Shown here: positions 37,382 through 47,135 of the stretch, in pieces
How positions within the stretch are numbered: the first letter of the stretch is position 1
Layout of the letters: the number at the start of each line of letters is the position of its first letter
Assembly: GCA_012270995.1 (NCBI GenBank)
Contig: JAAXHG010000122.1
Span: 72,841 to 136,840 of the forward strand
Reading direction: 5' to 3'
Origin: Vicinamibacteraceae bacterium
GTDB taxonomy: Bacteria > Acidobacteriota > Thermoanaerobaculia > Multivoradales > Multivoraceae
Length of the DNA stretch: 64,000 nucleotides
Translations under genes and position numbers: made by a program
Notes under the pieces: generated by a model
Databases searched by the model: none
Told to the model about the DNA's origin: nothing
Seen by the model: only the letters and a program-made list of their open reading frames with translations

Positions 37382-37545
37382 TATAGTCTCTTTCCACAAG
37401 GCGACAGGTAGCTCTCTCCGGTCAGGGCAGCCGGGGTTCGGACAGTCCAGCAGGGTATCCGACGCTCTTTGTTCATCCCGATTCCTCCGGCTTGGCCGCC
37501 CCGGGGGGTTGGATGAACCCTCACCCTTAGTGGCTGGCTAGCCAG
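37382..37545 (+). promoter_or_regulatory. Possible promoter and palindrome before the second TonB receptor
   Basis: TATAGT (37382-37387) just after the RND stop is a good -10 hexamer. A perfect 12-bp palindrome CTGGCTAGCCAG lies at 37534-37545, 24 bases before the receptor ATG, and is followed by a strong AAAGGAGG ribosome site. Whether the palindrome is an operator or masks the ribosome site is open. The 193-bp gap holds no gene. Confidence 0.3.
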
Positions 37546-37568
37546 TAAGGAAAAAGGAGGATCGGCTC

Positions 37569-40500
37569 ATGAAACGTACCCTGGCTCTGGTCGGAACCCT
37601 CGTTCTCTTCGGTCTGGTGCCGCCCGCCGCCGCCGACAGTCCGGAAACCGGCATCGTCGTCGGAAGAGCAGTCGACACGAACGGAGACCCCGTCCCTGGC
37701 GTAACGGTTACCCTCGCCGGCGAGCGAGGAGACAAGGTCGCGATCGCCGATGCCGACGGTGCGTACCGATTCGCCCTGGTGACCCCTGGGCCCTACACGG
37801 TGAGAGGCGCCCTCGATGGTTACGGGGCCGCGGAGAGCGCGGTGCAGGTGACTCCCGGTACCCGCTCGGAAGTCGCACTGACGATGCGGCTCGAAGCGGA
37901 GGGAGAGATAACGGTCATCGCCGAGGCGCCGGTGATCAACCGCTTCGAGTCGACATCCGCCGGCACGGTCACATCGGAAGTGGCGGAGAACGTGACCTCG
38001 CTCAACTCGAACTACTACAGCACGCTCGCGCTGCTGCCGGGCGTCACGTCCGACGGTGACCTGGCCGACGAGTACCCGGGGACCAACGGTTCGCGTTGGA
38101 TGGAGGCTGCTGTCTTCGTCGACGGCGTGGACACGACCTACACGCGGCGGGGCGGTTCCCGCCTGTATCTGCCCCAGATCGCCGTGTCCTCGACTTCCCT
38201 GCAGTCCACCTCCGGCAGCGCCGAGTATGGGCGCGCCACCGGTGGCGTCACCAACGTCACGACCAAGTCGGGTACGAACCGGTTTCACGGCGACTACTAT
38301 GCCCACCGGCAGCAGGGCGACTGGGTGTCGGAGTTCAAACACCATCCGGAGCTCGCGGAGCGAACCACGTGCAAGGTGAGGAGGGTCGTCAGACCTGATC
38401 TCCTTGCCCGCTCCCCATACTGCAATCCGGACTTCTTCGTCCGCACCGAGGAGCAGAAGGACTACTCGGACCTGACGTTGCAGGGGTCCCTTGGCGGTCC
38501 GATTGCGCGGAACCGGGCCTGGTTCTTCGTTGCGGCAGCCGACACGAACACGTTCAGCAGCCAGGAGACGTACGGCGGCGACATCGTCGACAACAGCGCC
38601 TACGTTGGCAGCCGAATCGCCAAACTGAACTTCCAGCCCAGCCCCTCCCATGCCCTTGCCGCCTACTACACCTCGTCGCCGCTCGACGTTACGTTCATCC
38701 TCGGCGACCTGCCGGCGGACAGGTACACGGCCACGCCGCATATCTTCGGCGGCGAGCTCCTGACCGGGAACTGGAACTGGAGCGCCAGCCAGGACGTGTT
38801 CATGGAGTTCAAGCTGGCATTCCACGATTCCAGTGAGCACAAGCCCCTGAACGCGGGCGACGGGTACGACCTGGAATCCGCTCTTCTCGAGAAACAGCAG
38901 GATCCGCGCTATCCGCCGAGCAACCTGGGGCCACACAACCCGGGCAACAACTTCCATGGCTACGTCGGCTTCGACGGACAGGATCACTGGTGGAACGGCT
39001 GGATACTGGACAACGGTTTCGGCCGCAACGACTATCCGCGGGACCAGGCGAACGTCCGCACCACCTGGTTCGCCAACGACAACCACGAGGCGCTGTTCGG
39101 GGCGGACTGGCAGAGCGTCGGCTGGGTGCAGAACCTGCAACGGAACAACACCTACGTCGGCAACCAGTTCGACATCAACAGCCCCTCCGGTTTCGACGTC
39201 TGCAGCATCATCGCGCTGGGTTATCGCCTCTGTTACCTGCAGGACTTCTCGCCCGCCGACATGGTGGGCCAACCCGTCCTCGATGGCACCAGATCCTCGA
39301 ACGTGGCGCTGTTCGCCCGTGACAGGTTCTCCGCAGGCGATCACTGGACCTTCAACCTGGGGCTCCGTTACGAAGATCAGGTGCACAAGAACGACGTGCG
39401 CCGCACGGTGATCGACGCGCAGGACGTCTCTCCCCGGCTCTTCGCCGCCTACGACTTCGGAGGCGACGGCCGCACTCTGCTCAGCCTGAACCTGGGCCGC
39501 TCCTACCAGCATATGCCGCAGGATCTCGTCAACAACCATCTGCTCGAAGGGTGGAACGGAACGAATGCGTGGGACCGCCTCATCTACTGCGATGCGGCCG
39601 CGGCGTTCTTCCTCTCGTACGTTTGCGACGGCGTGGGCTACACGGGCCTTGTCGGCAGGCAGCGTCCCGGCGCCATGTGGCAGCAGATCGACGCGGGGGT
39701 GATCCCGAACATCGACATCGAGCCCTACTTCAAGGACGAGGTCGACCTGAGTCTGCGCTGGTCGCTGAACCGGAGTTGGTACTTCCAGGCGAGCGCTATC
39801 TACTGGACGTTCCAGAATTCGATCGGCACGACGCAGCAGCGCTTGCCGAACGGCGACTTCTTCACCCTGACCGAGAACTACAAGGACTACGAGGAGATTC
39901 TCGGCGCGCTCGGCTTGGCGGACCCGGAGGTGCTCGCGAACTTCGAAGAGGGTAGGCGCACCTACCGGTCCCTCCAGTTGCAGCTCAACAGGAACTTCCG
40001 CAACGACTGGGCGCTCTACAACAACTTGACGCTGGCCGACGCCAGGGGCCACTTCTGGGGCGGGTTGTTCGACAACACGAACTCGGACTACGGGCGGAAC
40101 CTGGATGTCGTCCTGACCGAGGGCCACATCGCTTCCTGTGCAGGCGGTCAGCTCGTGAGGAGCGGAGGCCAGCCGGTGATCGGAGCCGACGGCAACGAGA
40201 TCGTCAGGCCGTACCCGGTCGACTGCGAGGCGTTGCTCTCGGGATTCCTCGGGCAGCCGGTGTCGACGATCAACCGCTACGGCACGGTCGGCGAGAACAA
40301 CGAGCTCACCTGGAACAGCTTCGGTTTCAAGACCTGGGATCTGGGGAACACCGGGCAGCGGTTCATGCTGGGCGGCTCGTTCTCATGGCGTTCCGGCAAG
40401 CCCTGGCAGCGGACCGCGGGCGCGGGGCTCGGAAGCTGCGGCAGCACCTTCGACGGCTGCGATCCGGTACAGGCCGCCGTCAGTTCGAGCACGTCCCTGT

Positions 40501-40739
40501 TCCTCGAGCCTCGAGGCACCCGTGATCCGCAGAACTCGAACTGGAACATCAACCTCACGCTGGACTGGGAGTTCCCGATCAAGGGGGACGTCAGGGGCAG
40601 CCTCCGTCTCGACGGAAGGAATGTGACGAACAACCAGGAATCTCTGCGATTGTCGAGCCAGGGCGAGGTGAACACCTCCCGCTACATAGGCTGGCAGGCG
40701 CCGCGACGGTTTGCCCTGTCGGCGACGCTGAGCTTCTGA
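37569..40739 (+). CDS. Oar-like TonB-dependent outer-membrane receptor
   Basis: 1056 residues. Signal peptide about 1-22 (LVGTLVLFGLVPPAAA). A carboxypeptidase-regulatory-like domain (about 26-110, GIVVGRAVDTNGDPVPGVTVTLAG) is followed by a plug (VTSEVAENVTSLNSNYYST, FVDGVDTTYTR, GSAEYGRATGGVTNVTTKSG) and a long beta-barrel ending FALSATLSF, with the C-terminal Phe. Cys pairs are present in extracellular loops (TCKVRRVVRPDLLARSPYC). It imports an unknown large ligand. AAAGGAGG lies 10 bases before the ATG, and a clear terminator follows. Confidence 0.92.
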   Translation: MKRTLALVGTLVLFGLVPPAAADSPETGIVVGRAVDTNGDPVPGVTVTLAGERGDKVAIADADGAYRFALVTPGPYTVRGALDGYGAAESAVQVTPGTRSEVALTMRLEAEGEITVIAEAPVINRFESTSAGTVTSEVAENVTSLNSNYYSTLALLPGVTSDGDLADEYPGTNGSRWMEAAVFVDGVDTTYTRRGGSRLYLPQIAVSSTSLQSTSGSAEYGRATGGVTNVTTKSGTNRFHGDYYAHRQQGDWVSEFKHHPELAERTTCKVRRVVRPDLLARSPYCNPDFFVRTEEQKDYSDLTLQGSLGGPIARNRAWFFVAAADTNTFSSQETYGGDIVDNSAYVGSRIAKLNFQPSPSHALAAYYTSSPLDVTFILGDLPADRYTATPHIFGGELLTGNWNWSASQDVFMEFKLAFHDSSEHKPLNAGDGYDLESALLEKQQDPRYPPSNLGPHNPGNNFHGYVGFDGQDHWWNGWILDNGFGRNDYPRDQANVRTTWFANDNHEALFGADWQSVGWVQNLQRNNTYVGNQFDINSPSGFDVCSIIALGYRLCYLQDFSPADMVGQPVLDGTRSSNVALFARDRFSAGDHWTFNLGLRYEDQVHKNDVRRTVIDAQDVSPRLFAAYDFGGDGRTLLSLNLGRSYQHMPQDLVNNHLLEGWNGTNAWDRLIYCDAAAAFFLSYVCDGVGYTGLVGRQRPGAMWQQIDAGVIPNIDIEPYFKDEVDLSLRWSLNRSWYFQASAIYWTFQNSIGTTQQRLPNGDFFTLTENYKDYEEILGALGLADPEVLANFEEGRRTYRSLQLQLNRNFRNDWALYNNLTLADARGHFWGGLFDNTNSDYGRNLDVVLTEGHIASCAGGQLVRSGGQPVIGADGNEIVRPYPVDCEALLSGFLGQPVSTINRYGTVGENNELTWNSFGFKTWDLGNTGQRFMLGGSFSWRSGKPWQRTAGAGLGSCGSTFDGCDPVQAAVSSSTSLFLEPRGTRDPQNSNWNINLTLDWEFPIKGDVRGSLRLDGRNVTNNQESLRLSSQGEVNTSRYIGWQAPRRFALSATLSF

Positions 40740-40793
40740 GGTCGTCCCGGCGGGACGCGGCGCTCGCCCGCGGGTACCCGCCCAGACCTCGAG

Positions 40794-40825
40794 GAGAGCC
40801 CGTCTTCGGCCGGGCTCTCGCTTTC
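40794..40825 (+). terminator. Terminator after the TonB receptor gene
   Basis: Perfect 9-bp stem GAGAGCCCG / CGGGCTCTC with an 8-base loop containing TTCG, followed by GCTTTCT. It lies 55 bases after the receptor stop and just beyond the 3' end of the convergent VWA gene's frameshifted tail. Confidence 0.75.
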
Positions 40826-40980
40826 TCCCTACCGAGGCCCGACGGTGCCTCTTGGCGACAGGATCCCGCCGGTCAGCGGATCGTGGACCGAAGCGACATC
40901 GGCGCCCGGGGGCGGTTCGTCGAGGCCGGAGATCCGGATCTTCTCGATGGGCGTCTCGGATCGCTCGCCACCCTCGTTGA

Positions 40981-42411
40981 TCACAGTGACCCGGAACTCC
41001 AGCTCGTTCTCCCCAGGCCGCTCATCGGCAGTAGCTCCACGTCGTCGAGTGGGATCGCGATCTCCATCGGCACCAGGATCTTGCGCCCCCGGGTGCGCTT
41101 CGGGGCGCCGAGTCGAACCCCCAGCGTTTCCTTGCCCGGTGCATCGCCGAACAGCACGGCTCCTTCCACCATCATCGTCACTTCGGTGCTCTTCGACAGG
41201 TCGAAGTAACTTCGCCGCGTCCTGACCCGTAGGTCCGGGCGCCCGGCCAGCCGCACCTCGATGTCGTGTAGCGCGTCGTCCTGGTTTCGGGGCGGCGCGA
41301 AGCCAAGCCAGTAGTACGAGCGGGTGTCGGTCGCGGCCTCGGCGAGTGCGCTGTCACGGAGTGCGTTGATCATCGGCACCCCGCCGGTCTCGTGCGCGAG
41401 GTAACAGAGAGCGGCTTCCTGGCGCCACTCGATGTTGAAGCTCGCGGGACGGCTGAAGGGGGACTGTGCGGCTAATGCTAAACCGCCGGAGCCCCTGCCG
41501 GGGTCGTTGTAACCGACGGACGCGTCGCCTGCTCGCGTCGCGCCGGCCTCGAAGACGGGGCGAAAGCCGGCAAGGTCGACGGGATACAGCGCGTAGCCCA
41601 CCAGGTTCGCGGCGTGTACGAGAGGTCCGTAGAGGTCCTCCACGCTTGGGGGCGAGCGAAGGCGTTCCAGCTGACCGGTGTTCCAGGACGGCGTGCTCCA
41701 GCCGTCTACGAGAGCGAGCATGACCTTTCGGCCGGGAGCGTCGGCGAAACTGCGTACCGTGGCGCCGGCCGCGAGTACGGATCGTTGGATTCGTTGCTCC
41801 CGTCGGCTCAGGGGCCAGGTCGAGCCCGCGTGGACGGCGCCCTCGAGCGGATCCTGATCGGCTCTCCTCATCAGGCCGAGAGCCTTGCGTTCCGGGGCCG
41901 CCGCCAGTGCGTCGCGCATCCGGTCCTCCGAGCCCGTCCAGTCGGTCAGTTGGGAGACGTTCTGACCATCGAACGCGACGACGGCGACGCGATCGTGCGA
42001 ACTGAGCCGGGTCAGGTCCTCTTCAAGCCGTTTGAGCACCCGGTCGCGGTCCCGCCTGACCGCGAAGTACTCGTCGATGAAGACGAGGTAGTTCGTGGGC
42101 ACCGGCTCGCCGGGGACGAGGGAAGAAACTGTCTCCGTCGCATCCCCCCGGGCGCTCGTCAGGGCGATTCCTCCGTCGACCTCCGTGAAGTACTCGACCG
42201 GCACGCTCTCGCCGTCCACTCGAAGCTCGAAGTCGGCCGCCTCCAGCCCTTGGACCCGGTTGCCCTTCCTGTTCGTAACGACCACCTCGACGTTGACCAC
42301 GCGAACATCGATCGTGTCGGAGAAGAGTTCCGGCAGCGGGCTTTCCTGCGCGGCGGCCGGCAGCGCAGCCAAAACCAGGGCGATCAGGGCTGGGGATGGA
42401 GGTCTCACCAT
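40981..42411 (-). CDS. VWFA-related Acidobacterial domain protein, frameshifted near the C-terminus
   Basis: 476 residues as written, with a signal peptide (LIALVLAALPAAAQ). Family landmarks: VRVVNVEVVVTNRKGNRVQGL, DFELRVDGESVPVEYF (about 44-80), the VWA core NYLVFIDEYFAVRRDRDRVL..LSSHDRVAVVAFDG, and a C-terminal beta domain TRSYYWLGFAPPRNQDDALHDIEVRL. After IPLDDVELLPMSG the frame becomes unrelated and stops. In the next frame the family sequence resumes (ENELEFRVTVINEGGERSE...ILSPRGTVGPR) and ends at 40829. One base is missing within 41009-41020, near a run of four C. It may be a real mutation or a sequencing/assembly error. These secreted proteins are of unknown function. Confidence 0.8.
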   Translation of the reverse strand: MVRPPSPALIALVLAALPAAAQESPLPELFSDTIDVRVVNVEVVVTNRKGNRVQGLEAADFELRVDGESVPVEYFTEVDGGIALTSARGDATETVSSLVPGEPVPTNYLVFIDEYFAVRRDRDRVLKRLEEDLTRLSSHDRVAVVAFDGQNVSQLTDWTGSEDRMRDALAAAPERKALGLMRRADQDPLEGAVHAGSTWPLSRREQRIQRSVLAAGATVRSFADAPGRKVMLALVDGWSTPSWNTGQLERLRSPPSVEDLYGPLVHAANLVGYALYPVDLAGFRPVFEAGATRAGDASVGYNDPGRGSGGLALAAQSPFSRPASFNIEWRQEAALCYLAHETGGVPMINALRDSALAEAATDTRSYYWLGFAPPRNQDDALHDIEVRLAGRPDLRVRTRRSYFDLSKSTEVTMMVEGAVLFGDAPGKETLGVRLGAPKRTRGRKILVPMEIAIPLDDVELLPMSGLGRTSWSSGSL

Positions 42412-42416
42412 GTCAC

Positions 42417-43570
42417 CTACTTGCGTTCACTCACTGTATCCGCGGGACCCGCGGGACCGATTGTCCCCCGCGCCGAAAGGATCGCACCCGACACGGGGTC
42501 GTAGACGGCAGCGACGTACCGGTGCTCGCGCTTGCGCATCACGAGCTCCGTCTCGTAGACGAAAGTGTCCCCGGGCAACGGCGCCCGCGAGCCGTGGATC
42601 GGGATCTTGTCAATTGGCGTCTCGGAGCGGTCGCCGTATTCGTCGATCAGCGTGACCCGGAACTCCAGCTCGCTCATCCAACGACCGTCCATCGGCAGGA
42701 GCTGAACGTCGTCGAGAGGAATCGACACCTCTACCGGTACCGAGATCTTCCTGAATCCGGCCTTGCGAGGCGTGCCGAAGCGCGCTTCGAGGACGTCCTC
42801 GCCCGGCGAGTCGTCGAACACCAGAGCACCTTCGACGAGCATCGTGACTTCGGTGCTCCGGGACACATCCAGGAAGTGCTTCCGGGTGCGAACGCGCAGG
42901 CCGCGGCGGCCGGGCAGCCGCACCTTGATGTCGTGCAGTTCGTCGTCCTTGTCGCGAGGCGCTTCGAAGCCGAGCCAGTAGTAGGTGCGGTTGTCCTCGG
43001 CCGCCTCTCCGAGGCTCGGTCGCGGGCCACGTCGAGCATCGGTAGTCCGCCCGTCTGCCTGGCCAGGAACAGGAGGACCTCGTGCCCGTTCTCTCTCCGG
43101 CACCACCCCTGGAGCGACGGGCTCGGGATTGGGTGTGGCCGGGTGGACGTACCCAGGGTCCTGCCTCGGTCGTCGTTGTAAGGGGAGTCAGCGCCGGCTT
43201 TGGCGCTGCCAGTAGACCGAGTCGCCGGTTGAGGAGATGGTCCGGGGCGAGCCCCACCAGAGCGGGGCCGACGAACAGGCGACCTTGTCTCTGAATCCGG
43301 GGAGATCGATCGGATACAGGCTGAAGCCGACCTGATTCGCGGCGTGAACCAGGGGGTTGTACAGGCTCTCCGTGTCGCCCCAGGGTGGAGCGGCCTCCAT
43401 GATCGTCAGCCCGCGGGCCGGCTGGCTCCAGCCGTCGGCCAGGAGAAGCGCCGCCTTGCGGTCGGGGGCGACGGCAAAGGCCCGTAGCGTTGCGGTAGCG
43501 GCCATCACGGCTTCCCCTGGCAGGACGACTTCGCCCAGAGGCACTGGCCAATCTCCAACGAAAACCCCTC
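42417..43570 (-). pseudogene. Decayed second copy of the VWFA-related Acidobacterial protein
   Basis: The C-terminal 190 codons read well (NRTYYWLGFEAPRDKDDELHDIKVRLPG to AVYDPVSGAILSARGTIGP) and parallel the neighbour gene. Upstream, homology continues only by changing frame. MLDVARDR near 43035 is in a second frame, and the segment from DWPVPLGEVVLPGEAVMAATATLRAFAVAPDRK to YPIDLPGFRDK (43560-43290) is in a third. The N-terminal half, with the signal peptide and most of the VWA domain, is missing. At least two frameshifts and a truncation make it a pseudogene. The 290 bases beyond it show no gene. Confidence 0.75.
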
Positions 43571-43862
43571 TACCATCCGCCGGCCTGAGCCCGGACCCGA
43601 AGAACGACACCACAGCACACCGCCTCGCATCCACCACCGGGCCCGAGTGCGCCCGAAACCAGCCCTGACAACAGGCCGGCGACCCCAAACCGTCTCCGCT
43701 ACCGAACGAAGACCCCTCGGAAGCGCTTGCCGAGCGACGTCATGACGCCGCCAGACAGATCAACCGACCACCGGCCTCAACTCGCCACTCAAGAAGGCGC
43801 CGGTGCAACATGCGGGCTAGGCTCGTGTCGTTCACAGACAGCGCGTTACCAGGAGGTCGAGA

Positions 43863-44891
43863 ATGAGGACCCCTACCCTCTCCCTGTGTGCAGCCGTGAG
43901 TCTGCTGCTCGTGCCGTGCCTCGAGGCCGAGGACATTCCGCGCACGCCGAGCGGCAGGCCGAACTTCTCCGGTAACTACGACGTCTCCTTCCTGACGCCG
44001 CTGGAGCGTGATCCCCGGTTCGGCGACCGGGAGTACTTCACCGAGGACGAGGCGCGGACGATCGCCGACGGTACGGTTGCCGCCAATGCCCGTGACCTCG
44101 AAGTCCGCGACCCGGACCGCGGCGTGATCGCCGGCCTGTCCGAGGAGGGTTTCCGGGGCGTGGGCGGCTACAACCTCTTCTGGCTGGATCGCGGCACGGC
44201 GGCCTTCAAGGTCGACGGCAAGTACCGGACCTCCGTGATCACGGATCCGCCGAACGGCCGTCTCCCGCCCCGAACCGAGGCGGGCCAGGCGCGGTTCGAC
44301 TCGCTGCCGCCGTTCGGCTACGAGAACACGGGCACGGCCTGGTGGCTCGATAACGGGGACGACCCCTACGACGGACCGGAATCGCTCACTCTCGGCAACC
44401 GCTGCGTTTTCCACCAGGGATCGACGATGCCGATCGGTCCCAGGGCGTACAACAACCTGAAGACGATCGTCCAGACCGACACCCACGTCGTCATCCTGAT
44501 CGAGTGGATGCACTGGGCCCGGATCATCCGCCTGGATGGAGAGCACCCGCCGGAGGACTACCGCTCCTACGCCGGCGACTCGGTCGGCCACTGGGATGGC
44601 GACACCTTGGTTATCGAGACGGCGAACCTCCTCGGCGACTGGGGCTTCCACCGGGAAGGGGTCCATGTCGTCGAGCGCCTCCGATTCCAGGACAGGGACA
44701 CCCTGTTCTACGAGTACACGGTCAACGATCCGGAGTTCACCGCTCCCTACGGCGGTTCCTTGCCCTGGCCGCGCACAGACGCCCGGCTCTACGAATTCGC
44801 CTGTCACGAGGGGAACTACTCCATGGGCAACACGCTCCGCGGCGCGCGGTACCTGGAGCAGCAGTACGTCGAGAAGCACGGGCGGCAGTAG
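43863..44891 (+). CDS. Secreted protein of the uncharacterised paralogous family (member C)
   Basis: 342 residues with a signal peptide (LCAAVSLLLVPCLEA). Landmarks match members A and B: GRPNFSGNYDVSFLTPLERD, VGGYNLFWLDRGTAAFKVDGK, DPPNGRLPP, AWWLDNGDDPYDGPESLTLGNRCVF, IVQTDTHVVILIEWMHWARIIRL, GDSVGHWDGDTLVIET, and YEFACHEGNYSMGNTLRGARYL. It is more diverged than A is from B, so it is an older paralog. GGAGG lies upstream of the start. Function unknown; probably periplasmic. Confidence 0.7.
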   Translation: MRTPTLSLCAAVSLLLVPCLEAEDIPRTPSGRPNFSGNYDVSFLTPLERDPRFGDREYFTEDEARTIADGTVAANARDLEVRDPDRGVIAGLSEEGFRGVGGYNLFWLDRGTAAFKVDGKYRTSVITDPPNGRLPPRTEAGQARFDSLPPFGYENTGTAWWLDNGDDPYDGPESLTLGNRCVFHQGSTMPIGPRAYNNLKTIVQTDTHVVILIEWMHWARIIRLDGEHPPEDYRSYAGDSVGHWDGDTLVIETANLLGDWGFHREGVHVVERLRFQDRDTLFYEYTVNDPEFTAPYGGSLPWPRTDARLYEFACHEGNYSMGNTLRGARYLEQQYVEKHGRQ

Positions 44892-45009
44892 TTGACGGCC
44901 GCATGGGAGGCTGTGCGGGCAGAGTGCTTCGGGGTTGACCCCATTCGCCTAAGGTGACAGGGTTCGCCTTCATTCCGTACAGACAACCCGGCGTCTGCCG
45001 AAGAGGAGT

Positions 45010-45936
45010 ATGGCCAACGTCATGAGACTGGGAACTAGCATGTTTTGTCGATTTGCCGTGGCTGCGGTCGCGGTTCTCGCCGTGGCGGCGGCGCCGCTTG
45101 CGGCCCAGGATTTCGAGCCGGAGCGGCTCTCGGACGGTCATCCGGACCTGAACGGCATCTGGCAGGCCCTGAACGAAGCGAACTACGACCTTGAGCTGCA
45201 CATGGCGCGCGCCGCGATGCAGTTGCGCGAGGGTCCGCACGGTCCGTTGCCCGCGGCCGAAGTTCTCAACTTCGGCGCGGTCGGCTCGGTGCCGCCGGGC
45301 ATGGGCGTCATCAAGGGCGGCGGGAAGATCCCGTACACCGACGAAGCGCTCGCGAAGAAGAACGAGAACCAGGGGAACTGGTCCACCCGCGACCAGGAGG
45401 TCTTCTGCTACCTGCCTGGCGTGCCGCGGGCGACCTACATGCCGCAGCCGTTCCAGATCTTCCACAGCGAGAACGCGGTCTTCATCGCCTACCAGTACGC
45501 CGGAGCCGTTCGCGACATCTACATGGAGGATCCGAAGCCTTCGCAGGTCGACAGTTGGATGGGGACGTCCTACGGCCGCTGGGAGGGCGACACCCTGGTC
45601 GTGGACGTCAGCGGGCTCCTGGCGAAGGACTGTGCCGAGCGTGAGGGCGACATGCCCGGCTGCGGCGGTTGGCTCGATCGCTCGGGCAACCACTACAGCA
45701 ACCAGTTGCAGGTGGAGGAGCGCTACACGCTGGTAGGCCCGAACCACATGCACTACGAGGCAACGCTCACGGACCCGGTGACGTACACCGAGCCGTGGAC
45801 GATCGAGATGCCGCTTTACCGGCGGATGGAGCCGAACGCTCGCCTGATGGACTTCCGCTGCGTGGAGTTCGTCGAGGAGTTGATGTACGGCGAGTACCGG
45901 CGGAATCCGCTGCCGCGGATGAAGCTGGTCGACTAG
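45010..45936 (+). CDS. Secreted protein, distant relative of the paralogous family (member D)
   Basis: 308 residues. Signal peptide with a hydrophobic core (AAVAVLAVAAAPLAAQ, about 18-33). It begins GHPDLNGIWQALNEANYDLE and contains GRWEGDTLVVDVSGLL, ERYTLVGPNHMHYEATLTDP and PWTIEMPLYRRME, parallel to the corresponding blocks in members A-C and E, but lacks the YACHEGNYSM ending and has Cys at other places (EVFCYLPG, CAEREGDMPGCGGWLD). Probably the same fold with a different ligand. The next gene starts 52 bases after its stop. Confidence 0.65.
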   Translation: MANVMRLGTSMFCRFAVAAVAVLAVAAAPLAAQDFEPERLSDGHPDLNGIWQALNEANYDLELHMARAAMQLREGPHGPLPAAEVLNFGAVGSVPPGMGVIKGGGKIPYTDEALAKKNENQGNWSTRDQEVFCYLPGVPRATYMPQPFQIFHSENAVFIAYQYAGAVRDIYMEDPKPSQVDSWMGTSYGRWEGDTLVVDVSGLLAKDCAEREGDMPGCGGWLDRSGNHYSNQLQVEERYTLVGPNHMHYEATLTDPVTYTEPWTIEMPLYRRMEPNARLMDFRCVEFVEELMYGEYRRNPLPRMKLVD

Positions 45937-45988
45937 CGGCCGGAGTTCCGGCGCGGTGCCGCGCCGCCCGGCGGAAGGAGTTGAGCCG

Positions 45989-47068
45989 ATGCTTGATCGC
46001 AGGTTGATCGCGTTTGCCGCCGTGGTCCTGGCTGCGGCGGTTGCTCCCTTGGCAGCCGCGGGCGCGGAGGAGATTCCGCGGACTCCCTCCGGCCGTCCGG
46101 ACATCTCCGGCCACTACGACGTCGGCACGCTGACGCCGCTGGTGCGTCCGCAGGCCTTCGGCGACAACCTCTATCTCACCAGGGAAGAGGCGGACAGGAT
46201 CGTGGAGGAAGAGCGCAAGCGGATGCAGGCGGAGGCCCAGGTCAGCGATCCCAACCGCGAGGCGCCCCCGGAAGGCGGCGACGGTTCCCCAGGCGCGGCC
46301 GGCAACGTCGGTGGCTACAACGCGTTCTGGATCGACCGGGGGACCGACGTCTTTGAGGTCGACGGCAAGTTCCGCACCTCGATCATCATCGACCCGAAGA
46401 ACGGCCGCCATCCGCCGCTGACCGACGCCGCCCGGGAACGCTTCGCCGCCCGGCGGGGCTTCTTCCGCGCCAACACCGGGGAGGCCTGGTGGCTCGAGCG
46501 CGAAGGCCCCGGCCCCTACGACGATCCCGAACTCCGGCCCCTGGCGGAACGCTGCCTGCTCGGCTTCAGCTCCACCGGTGGCCCGCCCATGCTGCCGGCG
46601 CTCTACAACAACCTGAAGCGGATCGTGCAGACCGAGGACCACGTGATGATCCTGGTCGAGATGGTCCACGATGCCCGCGTCGTCCGTATCGGCGGCGAGC
46701 ACGTGCCGGCAACGGAGCGGCGCTGGATGGGCGATTCGATCGGCCGGTGGGAGGGTGACACCCTGGTCGTCGATACGACGAACTTCGCGGACAGGCCGGC
46801 GCTTCGTTCGGCGACCCGCGACCTTCACGTGGTCGAACGGTTCACGCCGATGGGCCGGGACCACCTCCGCTACGAGTTCACGGTCGAGGATCCGAACGTA
46901 TGGACGGCGCCGTGGAGCGGTGAGTACACCTGGCCCCGGAGCGTTGCCCTCCTCTACGAGTACGCCTGCCACGAGGGCAACTACGCCCTCGGCAACATCA
47001 TGCGCGGCGCCCGCCTGTTGGAGGAGGACGCCTTGGCGGCGGCGGGCGCGTCAGATTCCGGAGAATGA
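45989..47068 (+). CDS. Secreted protein of the uncharacterised paralogous family (member E)
   Basis: 359 residues from MLDRRLIAFAAVV, chosen because GGAAGGAG lies 8 bases upstream; an earlier in-frame ATG lacks this. Signal peptide to about residue 27. Very similar to A and B: DISGHYDVGTLTPLVRPQAFGDNLYLTREEAD, VGGYNAFWIDRGTDVFEVDGK, AWWLEREGPGPYDDPELRPLAERCLLGF, MVHDARVVRIGGEH, GDSIGRWEGDTLVVDTTNF, YEYACHEGNYALGNIMRGARLL. It lies with D and the DUF6152 gene in a probable operon. Confidence 0.7.
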   Translation: MLDRRLIAFAAVVLAAAVAPLAAAGAEEIPRTPSGRPDISGHYDVGTLTPLVRPQAFGDNLYLTREEADRIVEEERKRMQAEAQVSDPNREAPPEGGDGSPGAAGNVGGYNAFWIDRGTDVFEVDGKFRTSIIIDPKNGRHPPLTDAARERFAARRGFFRANTGEAWWLEREGPGPYDDPELRPLAERCLLGFSSTGGPPMLPALYNNLKRIVQTEDHVMILVEMVHDARVVRIGGEHVPATERRWMGDSIGRWEGDTLVVDTTNFADRPALRSATRDLHVVERFTPMGRDHLRYEFTVEDPNVWTAPWSGEYTWPRSVALLYEYACHEGNYALGNIMRGARLLEEDALAAAGASDSGE

Positions 47069-47135
47069 CATCGAGCCGATCCTGCTAGAGTCGGCTTCCC
47101 CCACTTACACCACAACCTAGGAGTGAGAGACGTCC

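Noticed and set aside
35357..37399. Antisense frame of 680 codons under RND permease 2
   Set aside because: Arg/His/Asp-rich shadow of a conserved pump gene.
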